64,000 nucleotides of DNA from Paenibacillus algorifonticola (GCF_000971975.1 NZ_LAQO01000001.1:310001-374000), one strand, 5' to 3'. Shown: positions 34,104 to 43,527, numbered from the stretch's first letter. Translations and numbers: made by a program. The notes: generated by a model from the sequence alone, not told the origin.

Positions 34104-35117
34104 GTCGAGTGTATTATTTTCAGGCTTCTCCACATCAAGCACATCCATGAGGAACATGAAGATCGGAATACCGATAATGAGTCCCCATATGCCCATATAA
34201 TGCTGGGAAAAGATCAGAATGATAAAGGTATAAAACATCGGCAGCTTTGTTTTGTGCGCATACAGCCTTGGATTCAGGAAATAGGTCTCCACCGCGTGAA
34301 TAACCAAAATCATGCCGATCGCCCATAGCACCATCGTCAGTCCGCCAATCTGGTAGCCGATAATGCCAATTGGGATGAAAGAAATGATAACGCCCGCTAC
34401 CGGAATCAGGCTGAGCAGGAATACCATAATCGTCAGCGCAATCAAATACGGGAAACCGAGTATCCAGAGGCCAATCATCGTCAGCGCTGTATTAAACAGC
34501 GCAATTAGCAGTTGAACCTCAACCACCTTTCCGAAGGAGGAAGCAAATTTGCTGCCGAAATAGTGGAACTCCCGGTAGGCCCAAGAAATTTTACTGTAGC
34601 GGAATTTCTCCGTAAACTGGACGACCTTGTTTTTTTGCAAAAGGTAGAAAAAGCTGAGCAAAATAACGAACAAAATAATTTCCAGCCATTTTCCCAGCCT
34701 CATAATATAATCAACGGCATTGCCCAGATACTTCTGGTAGTCCACCTTCTCCAAGGCATCGACCAGTACCCCGACAACCTGGTTGTTTTGAGAAGTGTCT
34801 AAAAACCTCGTAATATTATTAATCATATCCGCGACTTGATTGACGATTTTAGGCAAATAATTCGATACCCCGAATACTAACCCGGTCACAAGCAATACGT
34901 ATAACACAACCGTCACCAAAATTGGCGACACCGGAAACAGCCTGCTGAGCTTTCTCGTTACAAATCCTTCGAGCCGTCCCATAACGAAAGTTACCAAAAA
35001 GAGCAGCAGCAGTAAATTAAGCATATTGTGAAGGCTGTAGAACAACAGCACGACCAACATAAGAAACAATATTCTCCTAACTACTGAATGGGCAAAAAAT
35101 GTGCGCATGGCTTCCAT
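34089..35117 (-). CDS. AI-2E family transporter
   Basis: 342 aa, about eight membrane helices arranged as in the family: two N-terminal (ILFLMLVVLLFYSLHNMLNL), a soluble stretch (PKIVNQVADMINNITRFLD), then the cluster with FGKVVEVQLLIALFNTALTM and the C-terminal HAVETYFLNPRLYAHKTKLP motif. Family members (YdgG/TqsA, and Bacillus YtvI/YueF homologues) export AI-2 or exchange ions; which applies here is unknown. GAGGGAAG precedes the start. Monocistronic. Confidence 0.88.
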   Translation of the reverse strand: MEAMRTFFAHSVVRRILFLMLVVLLFYSLHNMLNLLLLLFLVTFVMGRLEGFVTRKLSRLFPVSPILVTVVLYVLLVTGLVFGVSNYLPKIVNQVADMINNITRFLDTSQNNQVVGVLVDALEKVDYQKYLGNAVDYIMRLGKWLEIILFVILLSFFYLLQKNKVVQFTEKFRYSKISWAYREFHYFGSKFASSFGKVVEVQLLIALFNTALTMIGLWILGFPYLIALTIMVFLLSLIPVAGVIISFIPIGIIGYQIGGLTMVLWAIGMILVIHAVETYFLNPRLYAHKTKLPMFYTFIILIFSQHYMGIWGLIIGIPIFMFLMDVLDVEKPENNTLDKKPL

Positions 35118-35413
35118 AGACTTCCCTCATTTTTATCTATTCTCGTCTCTTTGAACCCTTTCACCTTATACGGCGCAAGCCTGAACATGTTTCACTTTTT
35201 TTTGTAGAAGGCTGCCGATTAAAGCATACGTGTTCATCACTAATAGTACCTGATACCTAAGCGAGACACAAGCAATCGCCGCGCTTTTACCCTTCATATA
35301 AAAATCAAACAAAATCATAAATTTACGGCATCGCGAGCGAGCCCTATTGAACCTTAAGATAAAGAAGGATGGATTATTAGCCTATTTCGGCAATCGTTCG
35401 TTGGAGGGGATCT
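35118..35413. other. Upstream region of the SDR/SDR/dehydratase operon
   Basis: 296 bp, AT-rich, carrying the divergent promoters. I see no convincing -35/-10 pair, no cre match and no further gene; the GGAGGGG ribosome site of the first SDR ends it. Confidence 0.4.
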
Positions 35414-36226
35414 ATGTCTACGATGAAGCTAAGAGATAAAGTCGTCTTTATTACCGATGCGGACAGCCGCTCTGGAAGAGCGCTTTTTCGCCTTTTTGCC
35501 GAGCAGGGCGCGCATTTTATTTTAAATAGCATGTCGGGCGGCGCTCATATTAAGGAGGAGCTTAAGCGGGCCCGCACCCTAGGGCTCAATGTCCTCGTGA
35601 CCGCTACAGATCTTTGCAGCAGCAGCAGGCTGCAAGCGATGCTGGGGCAAGCAGCACCCCAACTTGGCCGTGTAGATGTGCTCATTCATAACAATGACCT
35701 CATGAAACCGACCTCTATTGAATATGGCGAGGAGGATTTGTTTCTGGACCTGCTGCATACGAACGCCAAAACCGCCTTTATATGCACGAAGGTAGTCGGC
35801 CAGCAAATGGCTGATGCCGGGTCAGGGGCGATCATCTACGTCTCCTCGATTCATGCGCAGAAGCCGACGGGCTCCTCCTTCGCCTACAGCGCGACCAAAG
35901 GCGCGGTTAGCATGCTGGCAAAAGAAGCGGCACTCGTACTTGGGCGCAGCGGCATAACCGTTAATACGATTGAGCTTGGCCCAATAGAAGGCGATGATGA
36001 ACGGTTCGCGAGCGAGCTCTCCACGCTATATGAGGATTACGCGTACAAAGTTCCAAATGCGGTACTCGGCAGCTATGATGATTTGGCGCAGCTTGCACTG
36101 TTCCTGTCCTCTGACGAGGCACGATATATGAACGGTGCAGACATTCGGCTTGATGGCGGATTTTTGCAGCATTATATGGATTTCAAAATGAAGCGTCCCC
36201 CACAACTGGGCGATCAAGGAGGATGA
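35414..36226 (+). CDS. SDR-family protein with degenerate cofactor loop
   Basis: 270 aa. The catalytic Ser (VSSIH) and YSATK are intact, but the usual TGxxxGxG loop reads TDADSRSGR (14-22) and NNAG is HNND. It may therefore bind nucleotide weakly, prefer another cofactor, or work as a partner of the next SDR, whose motifs are canonical. First gene of a rightward operon (SDR, SDR, enolase-superfamily dehydratase); its stop overlaps the ribosome site of the next gene. In related operons SDRs reduce uronate/ketoses to aldonates; that role is inferred from context. Confidence 0.82.
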   Translation: MSTMKLRDKVVFITDADSRSGRALFRLFAEQGAHFILNSMSGGAHIKEELKRARTLGLNVLVTATDLCSSSRLQAMLGQAAPQLGRVDVLIHNNDLMKPTSIEYGEEDLFLDLLHTNAKTAFICTKVVGQQMADAGSGAIIYVSSIHAQKPTGSSFAYSATKGAVSMLAKEAALVLGRSGITVNTIELGPIEGDDERFASELSTLYEDYAYKVPNAVLGSYDDLAQLALFLSSDEARYMNGADIRLDGGFLQHYMDFKMKRPPQLGDQGG

Positions 36227-36228
36227 GC

Positions 36229-37044
36229 ATGGACCTGGCGGGCAAGGTAGCCCTCGTAACGGGCGCAGGAACAGGCATCGGCCAAGGTGTCGCCATACAG
36301 CTCGCACAATGCGGCGCGAAAGTCGTCATTCATTATAATCGAAGCGATGCCGGAGCAAAAGAAACGCTAGCGCAAATTAAGACGGCGGGAGGCGAGGCGG
36401 TGCTGGCGCAGGCCGATGTTGCCAGCAAAGCGGAAATCGAACGTTTGATGAAGCAAGCTGCACATGCCTTCCCTGCAGCAGATGCTGGCGGTACAATCGA
36501 TATTTTAGTCAACAATGCCGCTTTGCAGCTTAATTATGGGCTATTTGACCATGATGAAACGTCCTTTGACCGCATGATGAACATCAATTTGAAAGGTTAT
36601 TGGCAGTGTATGCAAGCAGCTATTCCTTATATGAAAAATAACCCTGCCGGCGGCCGCATCATTCTCATCTCCTCGGTTCACAGCAAGCGTCCAACCGACT
36701 TCGACGCTGTGTATGCCATGACTAAGGGCGGCATTCGCATGCTGGGACGGGAAGCTGCGATCGAGCTTGCTCAGTATGGCATCACCGTCAATACCATTGA
36801 GCCTGGGCAAATTAACGTTGGCGTACAGTCTGCAAGAGAATCTCGGCCAATTGGCCCCGCTGCCTCAGACTCTGACGCGGCAAATTCTATACGCAAAAAA
36901 CGGGACATTCGCAAAAAGTTCCCGCTCGGACGTGTCGGCAAGCCGCTTGATGTCGCTCGGCTCGTCTGCTTTATCGCATCCGATGAAAGCGAGTTTATGA
37001 CCGGCTCAGCCATTCGATTGGATGGAGGCAGCATGCTGCTGTAG
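36229..37044 (+). CDS. SDR family oxidoreductase (probable sugar/uronate reductase)
   Basis: 271 aa. An ATG at 36223 abuts AAGGAGG with no spacer, so the ATG six bases later (MDLAGKVALVTG) is preferred. The canonical motifs are present: TGAGTGIG near residue 11, NNAA, ISS and YAMTK. NADP(H) is plausible, since the second strand ends VVIHYNRSD rather than with an Asp at the tip. Insertions around residues 85-90 and 200-220 make it longer than the average SDR. Middle gene of the operon; gap of 45 bp to the dehydratase. Substrate likely a sugar acid, by context. Confidence 0.88.
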   Translation: MDLAGKVALVTGAGTGIGQGVAIQLAQCGAKVVIHYNRSDAGAKETLAQIKTAGGEAVLAQADVASKAEIERLMKQAAHAFPAADAGGTIDILVNNAALQLNYGLFDHDETSFDRMMNINLKGYWQCMQAAIPYMKNNPAGGRIILISSVHSKRPTDFDAVYAMTKGGIRMLGREAAIELAQYGITVNTIEPGQINVGVQSARESRPIGPAASDSDAANSIRKKRDIRKKFPLGRVGKPLDVARLVCFIASDESEFMTGSAIRLDGGSMLL

Positions 37045-37089
37045 CAGCCGGATGATCCTTACGATAACGATAATAGGGGAGTGACGATT

Positions 37090-38478
37090 GTGATTAATAA
37101 AGAAACGTATGAGGAAACGCTTGCCCATGTACGAACGAGCTCTAATCCGACACAGCTGCGTATTACAGATATCCGGTTCACTGACATTGTAGGCGGCCCT
37201 TTCCACAGCAGCCTCATTAAAGTGTATACGAATCAGGGACTGGTCGGGTTTGGCGAAGTCCGTGACGGAGCCGATAAAGTGTATGCACAAATGCTGAAGG
37301 CACGGCTGCTGGGCGAAAATCCTTGCCATGTCGATAAGCTGTTCCGCCGCATCAAGCAGTTCGGCGGCCATGCCCGTCAAGGCGGCGGGGTAAGCGGCCT
37401 TGAAATTGCCCTATGGGATTTGGCGGGAAAAGCCTATGGCGTTCCCGTCTATCAAATGTTAGGCGGGCGCTTTCGCGACCGCATTCGCATGTACTGCGAC
37501 ACAGAAGTCGTAGGCAAAGACACGGGCAAAGCAATGGGCGAGGCGCTCAAGAAACGTATGGACGAAGGCTTTACTTTTCTGAAAATGGATCTCGGTATTG
37601 GTCAGATCATCCATGAACCGGGCACCTTAAGCGCCCCCCTCGGCTTTCTCGAGGAAATGCGGGAAAAATCGCGCAACCGCTACAACCAAAATTTTGACGG
37701 CATGTCGGATGAACAGCTGCGCGAAATAACGAATCGCCATTATGATATTTATAATATTGCTCACCCGTTTACCGCCATTCAGGTGACCGAGAAAGGGCTC
37801 GACCTGCTTGAGCAATATGTGGCAGATGTCCGCAGCGTCATCGGCTATCAGGTTCCGCTTGCCATTGATCATTTTGGGCATATTGGGCTGGAAAGCTGCA
37901 TCAAGCTCGGACGCCGTGTCGAGAAATTCAACCTCGCTTGGATGGAGGATATGCTGCCGTGGCAGTATACGGAGCAATACGCCAAGCTTGCGCGGGCAGT
38001 GGCAACGCCGATCTGTACCGGCGAGGACATTTATTTGAAGGAAAACTTCAAGCCGCTGCTGGAGGCGGGCGGCGTATCGGTCATTCATCCAGATGTGCTG
38101 ACGACCGGGGGCATTTTGGAGACGAAAAAAATCGGCGATATGGCGCAGGACTATGGCGCGGCAATGGCCATCCATATGGCGGAAAGCCCAATTGCTTGCT
38201 TGGCGGCCGCCCATGTTGCAGCGGCAACGGAAAATTTCCTCGCCCTCGAATACCATTCCTGCGAGGTGCCGTGGTGGGATGATATTATCATTAGCAGCAA
38301 GCTGCCAAACAAGCTGGTGCAAGATGGCTTCATTACGATCAGCGATGCGCCTGGACTCGGCATTGACGACCTCAATGACGAGGTGCTTGCCGAGCATCTG
38401 CATCCCGATATTCCCGGCATTTGGGAGTCTACCGATTCGTGGAATAAGCTGCTGTCGAACGACCGTTTGTGGAGCTAG
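37090..38478 (+). CDS. Mandelate racemase/muconate lactonizing enzyme family dehydratase
   Basis: 462 aa from the GTG at 37090, which has AGGGGA nine bases upstream; the GTG at 37081 touches that site. Enolase-superfamily barrel: general base K165 in FLKMD, metal ligands in AIDHFGHIG, WMEDMLPW and CTGEDIY, and a candidate acid His in MAIHMAESP. Such enzymes dehydrate aldonates (mannonate, galactonate, rhamnonate and others) to 2-keto-3-deoxy sugars. The preceding SDRs could supply the aldonate. The exact acid-sugar is not predictable by eye. Ends the operon; a terminator follows. Confidence 0.9.
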   Translation: MINKETYEETLAHVRTSSNPTQLRITDIRFTDIVGGPFHSSLIKVYTNQGLVGFGEVRDGADKVYAQMLKARLLGENPCHVDKLFRRIKQFGGHARQGGGVSGLEIALWDLAGKAYGVPVYQMLGGRFRDRIRMYCDTEVVGKDTGKAMGEALKKRMDEGFTFLKMDLGIGQIIHEPGTLSAPLGFLEEMREKSRNRYNQNFDGMSDEQLREITNRHYDIYNIAHPFTAIQVTEKGLDLLEQYVADVRSVIGYQVPLAIDHFGHIGLESCIKLGRRVEKFNLAWMEDMLPWQYTEQYAKLARAVATPICTGEDIYLKENFKPLLEAGGVSVIHPDVLTTGGILETKKIGDMAQDYGAAMAIHMAESPIACLAAAHVAAATENFLALEYHSCEVPWWDDIIISSKLPNKLVQDGFITISDAPGLGIDDLNDEVLAEHLHPDIPGIWESTDSWNKLLSNDRLWS

Positions 38479-38513
38479 CATTTGTAGAGCTAAGCTAGAC
38501 GAGCACGAAGAAA

Positions 38514-38555
38514 ATAAAGCCCGTATTAGCTGTATATCAAGCTAAACGGGCTTTA
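38514..38555. terminator. Terminator after the dehydratase gene
   Basis: ATAAAGCCCGT (38514-38524) pairs with ACGGGCTTTAT (38545-38555), with TAGCT/AGCTA pairing inside. The end of the leftward ABC-2 permease fragment (stop at 38537) lies within it. Confidence 0.8.
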
Positions 38556-38955
38556 TCCATTAAAACAACACTAATGAACAGATTGGATACGACAAGAACG
38601 GCCAAGGTGACAAGCGAGATCAGCGTCAGTTTGGATAGGAGCAACTTGCTGCGATCGATCGGATAGACAGATAGCAGCGAGATCGTCTTGTTCGCATACT
38701 CGCCTATAATGATGCGAGCCATGAGCACGGCAGCGAAAATCGCGAACGTGATATTCACCATCACCCGAATGAAACGAAGCACGGCGACGTAGGTCGGATA
38801 TATGACGATGTCTTCCTCCGCCCATCCCTGCTGCAGCATCGCCCATACCACGCCCGCCATCGCCAGGTTCGCCGCGATGACGCCAAGAAGATAGCCGCCA
38901 AGTACCCCGCGACCAACGGCCAGAACGACCTAATGGTCGAGCCGGCTTTTTTTCT
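38537..38955 (-). pseudogene. Fragment of ABC-2 type permease
   Basis: Reading leftward, LLGVIAANLAMAGVVWAML, then FIRVMVNITFAIFAAVLMARI, then IIGEYANKTISLLSVYPIDR and SKLLLSKLTLISLVTLAVLV match the bacitracin/lantibiotic-type ABC-2 permeases (IxGEYxxxT motif). Only about 130 residues of a normally about 250-residue protein remain; both ends are missing. No ATPase gene is adjacent. The 5' side runs into an unrelated fragment in another frame. Confidence 0.75.
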
Positions 38956-39021
38956 CTTCATGAACACCCAGTACAACAATCCGAAATTGACGACAACCAG
39001 TACAAGCTCCCAAAATCTCAT
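38885..39021 (-). pseudogene. 5' fragment of a membrane-anchored hydrolase-like gene
   Basis: ATG at 39021 with AAAAAGGAG about 12 nt upstream; MRFWELVLVVVNFGLLYWVF, then a basic patch and FWPLVAGYLAAIF. This resembles the N-terminal anchor of Bacillaceae alpha/beta-hydrolase (dienelactone-hydrolase-like) proteins. After about 45 codons it is replaced, in a different frame, by the ABC-2 permease fragment. The exact junction is unclear because both frames look coding over about 38885-38955. Confidence 0.5.
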
Positions 39022-39193
39022 CTTATGTAACCGCTCCTTTTTCCTCATCCAAATTTGGCAGTTGAGTCGACTCCTATTTTAGGTGTAAAGCTTGTCGTTT
39101 TTCATTCTTGATTCTTAATTGTTTCTTAAATAGCTATGAAGCCTTCTCCATTCTCCATTTCACAAATCATTCCTATACAGCGCATGTACTTGC

Positions 39194-39199
39194 TATAAT
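39194..39199 (+). promoter_or_regulatory. Probable -10 of the aldose epimerase gene
   Basis: TATAAT about 60 bp before the start codon; the -35 is weak (TTCCTA with 18-bp spacing). Confidence 0.4.
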
Positions 39200-39256
39200 A
39201 GACAGGAAACCTTACTGTTATTTAGAAACAGGATTACACCCACTGGAGGTAGATAA

Positions 39257-40132
39257 ATGACAACAAACCAAGCAGGCTATGAGGTTACCAGCTACACCGA
39301 TACATATGAAATTTATGAGCTGAAAGAAAGTGCGACAAACTCCCGCGTGCTCGTCTGTCCGGAACGCGGCGGCATCGTAATCAGCTGCCAGCTCCACGGT
39401 GAAGAGCTGCTTTACCTTGATCGCGATACATTTATTGATCCGGCTGCAAACATTCGCGGCGGCATTCCGATTTTGTTCCCGATTTGCGGCCAATTGCAAA
39501 ACGGCGCCTACGAATGGGATGGCGTAAGATATAATATGCGCAATCATGGCGTAGCCCGCACAGCTTCATGGGAGGTAGAAGGTCAATCGGCTGACAATGA
39601 AGCATCGCTTACGGTTTCGTTGGAAAGCAGCGCGCAGACGCAGGCGGCGTATCCTTTTAATTTCAAGCTGACGTTCACGTATCGCTTGAAAAACGGCAAG
39701 CTGGATATTGAGCAGGTATACAGCAATTTGTCTGAGACAAGCATGCCGGTACAAGCTGGCTTCCATCCTTATTTTGCAATTGCCGAGAAAAACCTGAATT
39801 ATCGTTCCGATGCGCTGCAAGCGCTGGATTACAACGACAATCAGGTGAAACCATTTACGGGCCCTCTGGATTTGAACGGACTGGTTGAATCCGTCGCCCT
39901 GATCGACGCGACAACGCCGGAAATTTCCTTCCCTTTCGGTGATAAAAGCATTAAATTGAGCTACAGCGAGGTGTTCGGCACAACCGTCATTTGGTCAGTC
40001 GAAGGCAAGCCTTTCATCTGTGTCGAGCCTTGGACGGCGCCAAATGAAGCGCTGAATCATAAAAAAGGGCTCGTTATGGTTGAACCAGGCAAAGCTTTGG
40101 AGGCCAGCTTTACGATTGAGCTGGAAGCTTAA
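39257..40132 (+). CDS. Aldose 1-epimerase family protein
   Basis: 291 aa. Galactose-mutarotase-like beta-sandwich: RGGIPILFPICGQLQNG, MRNHGVARTASWEV (first catalytic-type His), QAGFHPYFAI (second His) and FICVEPWTAPNEALN with the conserved Glu/Asp region. It interconverts alpha and beta anomers of free or phosphorylated sugars (LacX/YeaD-like branch). TGGAGGTAG precedes the start. Monocistronic, between the two sugar-acid operons, which fits a general sugar role. Confidence 0.88.
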   Translation: MTTNQAGYEVTSYTDTYEIYELKESATNSRVLVCPERGGIVISCQLHGEELLYLDRDTFIDPAANIRGGIPILFPICGQLQNGAYEWDGVRYNMRNHGVARTASWEVEGQSADNEASLTVSLESSAQTQAAYPFNFKLTFTYRLKNGKLDIEQVYSNLSETSMPVQAGFHPYFAIAEKNLNYRSDALQALDYNDNQVKPFTGPLDLNGLVESVALIDATTPEISFPFGDKSIKLSYSEVFGTTVIWSVEGKPFICVEPWTAPNEALNHKKGLVMVEPGKALEASFTIELEA

Positions 40133-40149
40133 TTTAGCTGCAATAAAAA

Positions 40150-40207
40150 AAAGGTACTGCTCTTGGCCAGCATGTCAACATGCTATCCGAAGGCAGTACC
40201 TTTGTTT
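40150..40207. terminator. Bidirectional terminator between epimerase and mannonate dehydratase
   Basis: AAAGGTACTGC (40150-40160) pairs with GCAGTACCTTT (40193-40203); an inner AGCATG/CATGCT hairpin lies between. T-rich on both strands, between convergent genes. Confidence 0.8.
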
Positions 40208-40217
40208 TACCTGCAGC

Positions 40218-41240
40218 TTATTCTACTGCTATTTTTTCTACTGCTGCCGTACTTGCGCTGGTCTGCGCTCTTTCCGCCTGCCGTCTCGCCGCCGCCTCCA
40301 TCAACCCTTTAATGTAGCCTACCCCGAACAAACGTCCAAACAGCTCATAGCCGGGATTATCATTCGTTTCGCCTTCCATCGTCGGCACATGATCGGGCCT
40401 TGCCGGGCCAGTGAAGCCGACATCATAGTAGGTGTACATCGCCTCCAGCATATCGGTAATGCCATCATCGTGGAACGTTTCCTCAAACTTTTCCGGTGTG
40501 CCGCGCACATCTCTAAAATGAACAAAAAACATTTTGTCCTGCCCGCCAAAATGGCGAATGACGCTTGGGATATGCTCCCCCGCCGTCGCGAGCGTACCTT
40601 GGCATAGCGTAATGCCATTGTAAGCGCTCGGTACAAGATCTATGGCTCGCTGCAAAGCATCCGCGTTGCGCAAAATACGCGATACCCCGCGAATAGGAGT
40701 AATCGGCGGATCATCGGGATGCAGCGCCAGCTTCACCTTCGCTTCCTCTGCCACAGGCACAATCTGCTCCATAAAATAATGCAGATTTTCCCACAGCTGC
40801 TGCTCGGATACTTCGCCCGCTTCGGTAAGCGGCGCATCCCGCATCAAGCTGTGATCATAGCTGGAGACGAGCGCTCCGCCCCGCGTACGCGTCGTCGTTG
40901 AGGTACGGAACCAATTGAACTGCGCCATAAAGTTGTAGCATAGCACAGGGATACCTGCCCTCCCCATATTGACAAGAAATTGCTGAAATATTTCGATTTC
41001 CGCATCGCGCCCTGCTGTGCCAAGCTTAATTTCATTGCTTGGCGGCATCGATTCAATGACAGCCAGATCAATGCCGCTGTCGGCAAAACGCTGCTTCATG
41101 CGGATAAGCGGCATAAGATCCCAAGGCTTTTCATTTTTTTCATCCCATGCCAGACCGCTCACCGCGTGATTGACATCCATTTGCTTCGCAAGCTGCCACA
41201 GACGGTCAGGCCGCGGCGAGAAAAATTCTGCCAGCTGCAT
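40218..41240 (-). CDS. uxuA: Mannonate dehydratase
   Basis: 340 aa, AGGGGGAAATTGAAATG start. It converts D-mannonate to 2-keto-3-deoxygluconate in hexuronate breakdown (Mn/Fe dependent). UxuA landmarks: VCYNFMAQFNWFR-like segment (VLCYNFMAQFNWFRTS), KLALHPDDPPI with the metal His, TLCQGTL with the metal Cys, and FVHFRDVRGT. The extra acidic/Ala tail (about 20 residues after MEAAARRQAERA) is unusual but harmless-looking. Last gene of the ABC operon, 55 bp after the binding protein. Confidence 0.94.
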   Translation of the reverse strand: MQLAEFFSPRPDRLWQLAKQMDVNHAVSGLAWDEKNEKPWDLMPLIRMKQRFADSGIDLAVIESMPPSNEIKLGTAGRDAEIEIFQQFLVNMGRAGIPVLCYNFMAQFNWFRTSTTTRTRGGALVSSYDHSLMRDAPLTEAGEVSEQQLWENLHYFMEQIVPVAEEAKVKLALHPDDPPITPIRGVSRILRNADALQRAIDLVPSAYNGITLCQGTLATAGEHIPSVIRHFGGQDKMFFVHFRDVRGTPEKFEETFHDDGITDMLEAMYTYYDVGFTGPARPDHVPTMEGETNDNPGYELFGRLFGVGYIKGLMEAAARRQAERAQTSASTAAVEKIAVE

Positions 41241-41295
41241 TTCAATTTCCCCCTATTTTGTTTTACAAGCTCTGCATCCAGTGCGTGAATTAAGA

Positions 41296-42636
41296 TTATC
41301 CAGCTTTAGCGGCTAGCTCCTTGCCCAGCTTGTCGATTTTATTGAATGCTTCTTCAATCGATTGCTGGCCGAAGGAGACGGCATCCATTTCTTTTTTGTA
41401 CGTATCCACCCACTCGGAAAAACCGGCAGCTGGCGAATAAAACGGCAGCGCTTTGTCTACCGACATATCGTAAATCTCCTTGCCCAGCAAATCCTTGGCT
41501 TCAAGCGTTGGCTCAAGCTCCTTGAATATTTCCGGATTAATCGGCAGTCCGCGCGTCAAGCCTAGAGCCTTGCCCGCCTCTTGATCCATTATAAACCATT
41601 TCACAAACTTCTTCGCCTCTTCCTTGTTTTTCGAATTGGCGCTTACGCTGAGGAAAATCGTCGACTGCGCCCAGCCGCCGCCAGCTGGTCCCGTCTGCAA
41701 GTTTACAACGCCAAGCTGGCCTGGCATCAGCTGCTCCAATGCGCTTACGGAGCCGGTCGTCGCGCCTCGCGTCAGCACAACGCCTGAAGCCATAGGGTCG
41801 GCTTGCGGGTCATTTTCCAGGAAAGAAGCGGCTAGCTCTGCTGGAGGAACGATTTTATTTTTGCGGAAATCGTCATAAATGCCATAAAACTTCATGAACA
41901 ACTCCTTGTCGAGCGTGAACGTTTTGCCGCCATCCGACATAATGGGCGGTTTGCCCATCGCCGTCTGGTAATAGTTGAAGCCATCCCATGTCGATGTATC
42001 GCCAATCGGATATTTGCCCTCCGGCAGCTTGGCCCGTGCATCTCTCGCCCACTGAAAAAACTCATCATACGTCCAATCCTTATGCGGCAGCGGGATGCCG
42101 AGCTGCTCCAGCTCTGTTTTGTTGTAAGCGAGACCCTGCGCGTTCTGGCTGAGAGGGATGCCATACAGCTTGCCGTCTATTTGCAAATTTTTCAGCACAT
42201 TCGGGTCCACAATGCCGGTCAAGTCAATGTCGGATAAATCCTCCAGCTGGCCTCTGGACACGTATTCCTGAATGTAAGCCGCATCCATTTGCAGCACGTC
42301 GGTAATCGACTTGGAGGCTGCCAGTGTCGGAAGCTTCTGCCAATAAGCATCCCATGCCATAAATTCCGGCTTGAATTTCACATTTGGAAACTGCTGAGAA
42401 TAAATGTCCAGCGCTTTTTTCGTAGCTTCATGACGGACATCTGAGCCCCACCACATAATGCTGAGCGTCGCCGCTGCCCCGCTTGCTCCCCCTGCCGCTG
42501 CCGTCTCCGTTGCCGAGCTTGGCTCCGAGCCCTGATTGCCTCCGTTCCCGCTATTTCCGCTGCATGCGGTCATTGTGAGCACCACAGCGAGCGTCAGCAT
42601 CGCCCAGCCTTTGCTTTTCAGCCACCTTTTTCCCAT
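41296..42636 (-). CDS. Extracellular sugar-binding lipoprotein (ABC importer)
   Basis: 446 aa. Lipobox TMTAC after a hydrophobic signal, Gly/Ser/Ala linker, then an SBP_bac_1 fold: SIMWWGSDVRHEATKKALD, FMAWDAYWQKLPTLAAS, IPLSQNAQGLAYNKTELEQL, and GGWAQSTIFLSVSANSKNKE. Family-1 binding proteins of this size deliver oligosaccharides or glycosides to two-permease importers. Third gene after the two permeases. Next to uxuA, an oligouronide or uronate-containing glycoside is a reasonable guess. The shared MsmX-type ATPase is not encoded here, as is usual in Bacilli. Confidence 0.92.
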   Translation of the reverse strand: MGKRWLKSKGWAMLTLAVVLTMTACSGNSGNGGNQGSEPSSATETAAAGGASGAAATLSIMWWGSDVRHEATKKALDIYSQQFPNVKFKPEFMAWDAYWQKLPTLAASKSITDVLQMDAAYIQEYVSRGQLEDLSDIDLTGIVDPNVLKNLQIDGKLYGIPLSQNAQGLAYNKTELEQLGIPLPHKDWTYDEFFQWARDARAKLPEGKYPIGDTSTWDGFNYYQTAMGKPPIMSDGGKTFTLDKELFMKFYGIYDDFRKNKIVPPAELAASFLENDPQADPMASGVVLTRGATTGSVSALEQLMPGQLGVVNLQTGPAGGGWAQSTIFLSVSANSKNKEEAKKFVKWFIMDQEAGKALGLTRGLPINPEIFKELEPTLEAKDLLGKEIYDMSVDKALPFYSPAAGFSEWVDTYKKEMDAVSFGQQSIEEAFNKIDKLGKELAAKAG

Positions 42637-42696
42637 TGTCAGCTCATCCCCTTCAAATGAAATATCTTTCTCTGTAAACGATTTTCACAAAAGCCG

Positions 42697-43527
42697 TTAC
42701 CCTTTGAGTCCTGTTGTAGCAATGCCTTCTACAAAGTGCTTTTGGGCCAGAAAAAAGATCAGAACGGAAGGCATAATCGACAGTAAGGACATCGCAAGCA
42801 GCTGCCCCCACTGAATATCGAACTGGTCGATGAACATTCGCAGCGCAAGGCCGACCGTAAACTTTTCAACCGAGCTTAAATACAGCACCTGGGCAAAAAA
42901 ATCATCCCAGCTCCAAATAAAGGTGAAAATACCCACTGTCACAAGCGCTGGCTTAATGAGCGGAAAAATAATCCGCAGAAAAATGCCGTAGACGGACGCT
43001 CCGTCGATTTTGGCCGCCTCATCAAGATCACGCGGGATGCCGCGAATAAACTGCACCAGCAAAAAAATAAAGAAGGCGCCGCCCCCGAAAAAATGCGGCA
43101 GCACAAGCGGGACGTAGCTGTCGACCATTCCCAGCTTGTTGAACAAAATGTATTGCGGCACGACCGTCACCTGACCAGGCAGCATCATCGTCAGCAGCAA
43201 AATCGAAAACCAGAAACCTTTTAGCCCAAAATATAATCGTCCAAAGCCATAAGCTACAATGGCCGCCGTCAAGACACCGCCGACTACATTGCCCAGTTCC
43301 ATCAGCAGCGTATTGCCGAAAAAATGCGCAAACGTATATTCGCCGGAGAAGCGCCAGCCCTTGCTGTAATTTTCCCACATCGGGATGGAGGGCCAAATCG
43401 TCGGCAGGCTCAGCTCGGACGTTTTTTTGAGCGAAGCGCCTACCCACCAAATGACGGGATAAATCATGATGAAGGAAAACAACGCCAGAAATACATGATC
43501 GAAACCTTTTGCGCGCAGCCTTCTCAT
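42697..43527 (-). CDS. Carbohydrate ABC transporter permease (MalG type)
   Basis: 276 aa from ATG 43527, which overlaps the upstream stop (ATGA); GGAGGG is in place. Six membrane helices and the EAA-type loop (DLDEAAKIDGASVYGIFLRI) that contacts the ATPase. Second permease of the importer. Confidence 0.92.
   Translation of the reverse strand: MRRLRAKGFDHVFLALFSFIMIYPVIWWVGASLKKTSELSLPTIWPSIPMWENYSKGWRFSGEYTFAHFFGNTLLMELGNVVGGVLTAAIVAYGFGRLYFGLKGFWFSILLLTMMLPGQVTVVPQYILFNKLGMVDSYVPLVLPHFFGGGAFFIFLLVQFIRGIPRDLDEAAKIDGASVYGIFLRIIFPLIKPALVTVGIFTFIWSWDDFFAQVLYLSSVEKFTVGLALRMFIDQFDIQWGQLLAMSLLSIMPSVLIFFLAQKHFVEGIATTGLKG

Noticed and set aside
37627..38481. 284-codon leftward open frame
   Set aside because: Antisense to the enolase-superfamily dehydratase with intact catalytic motifs.
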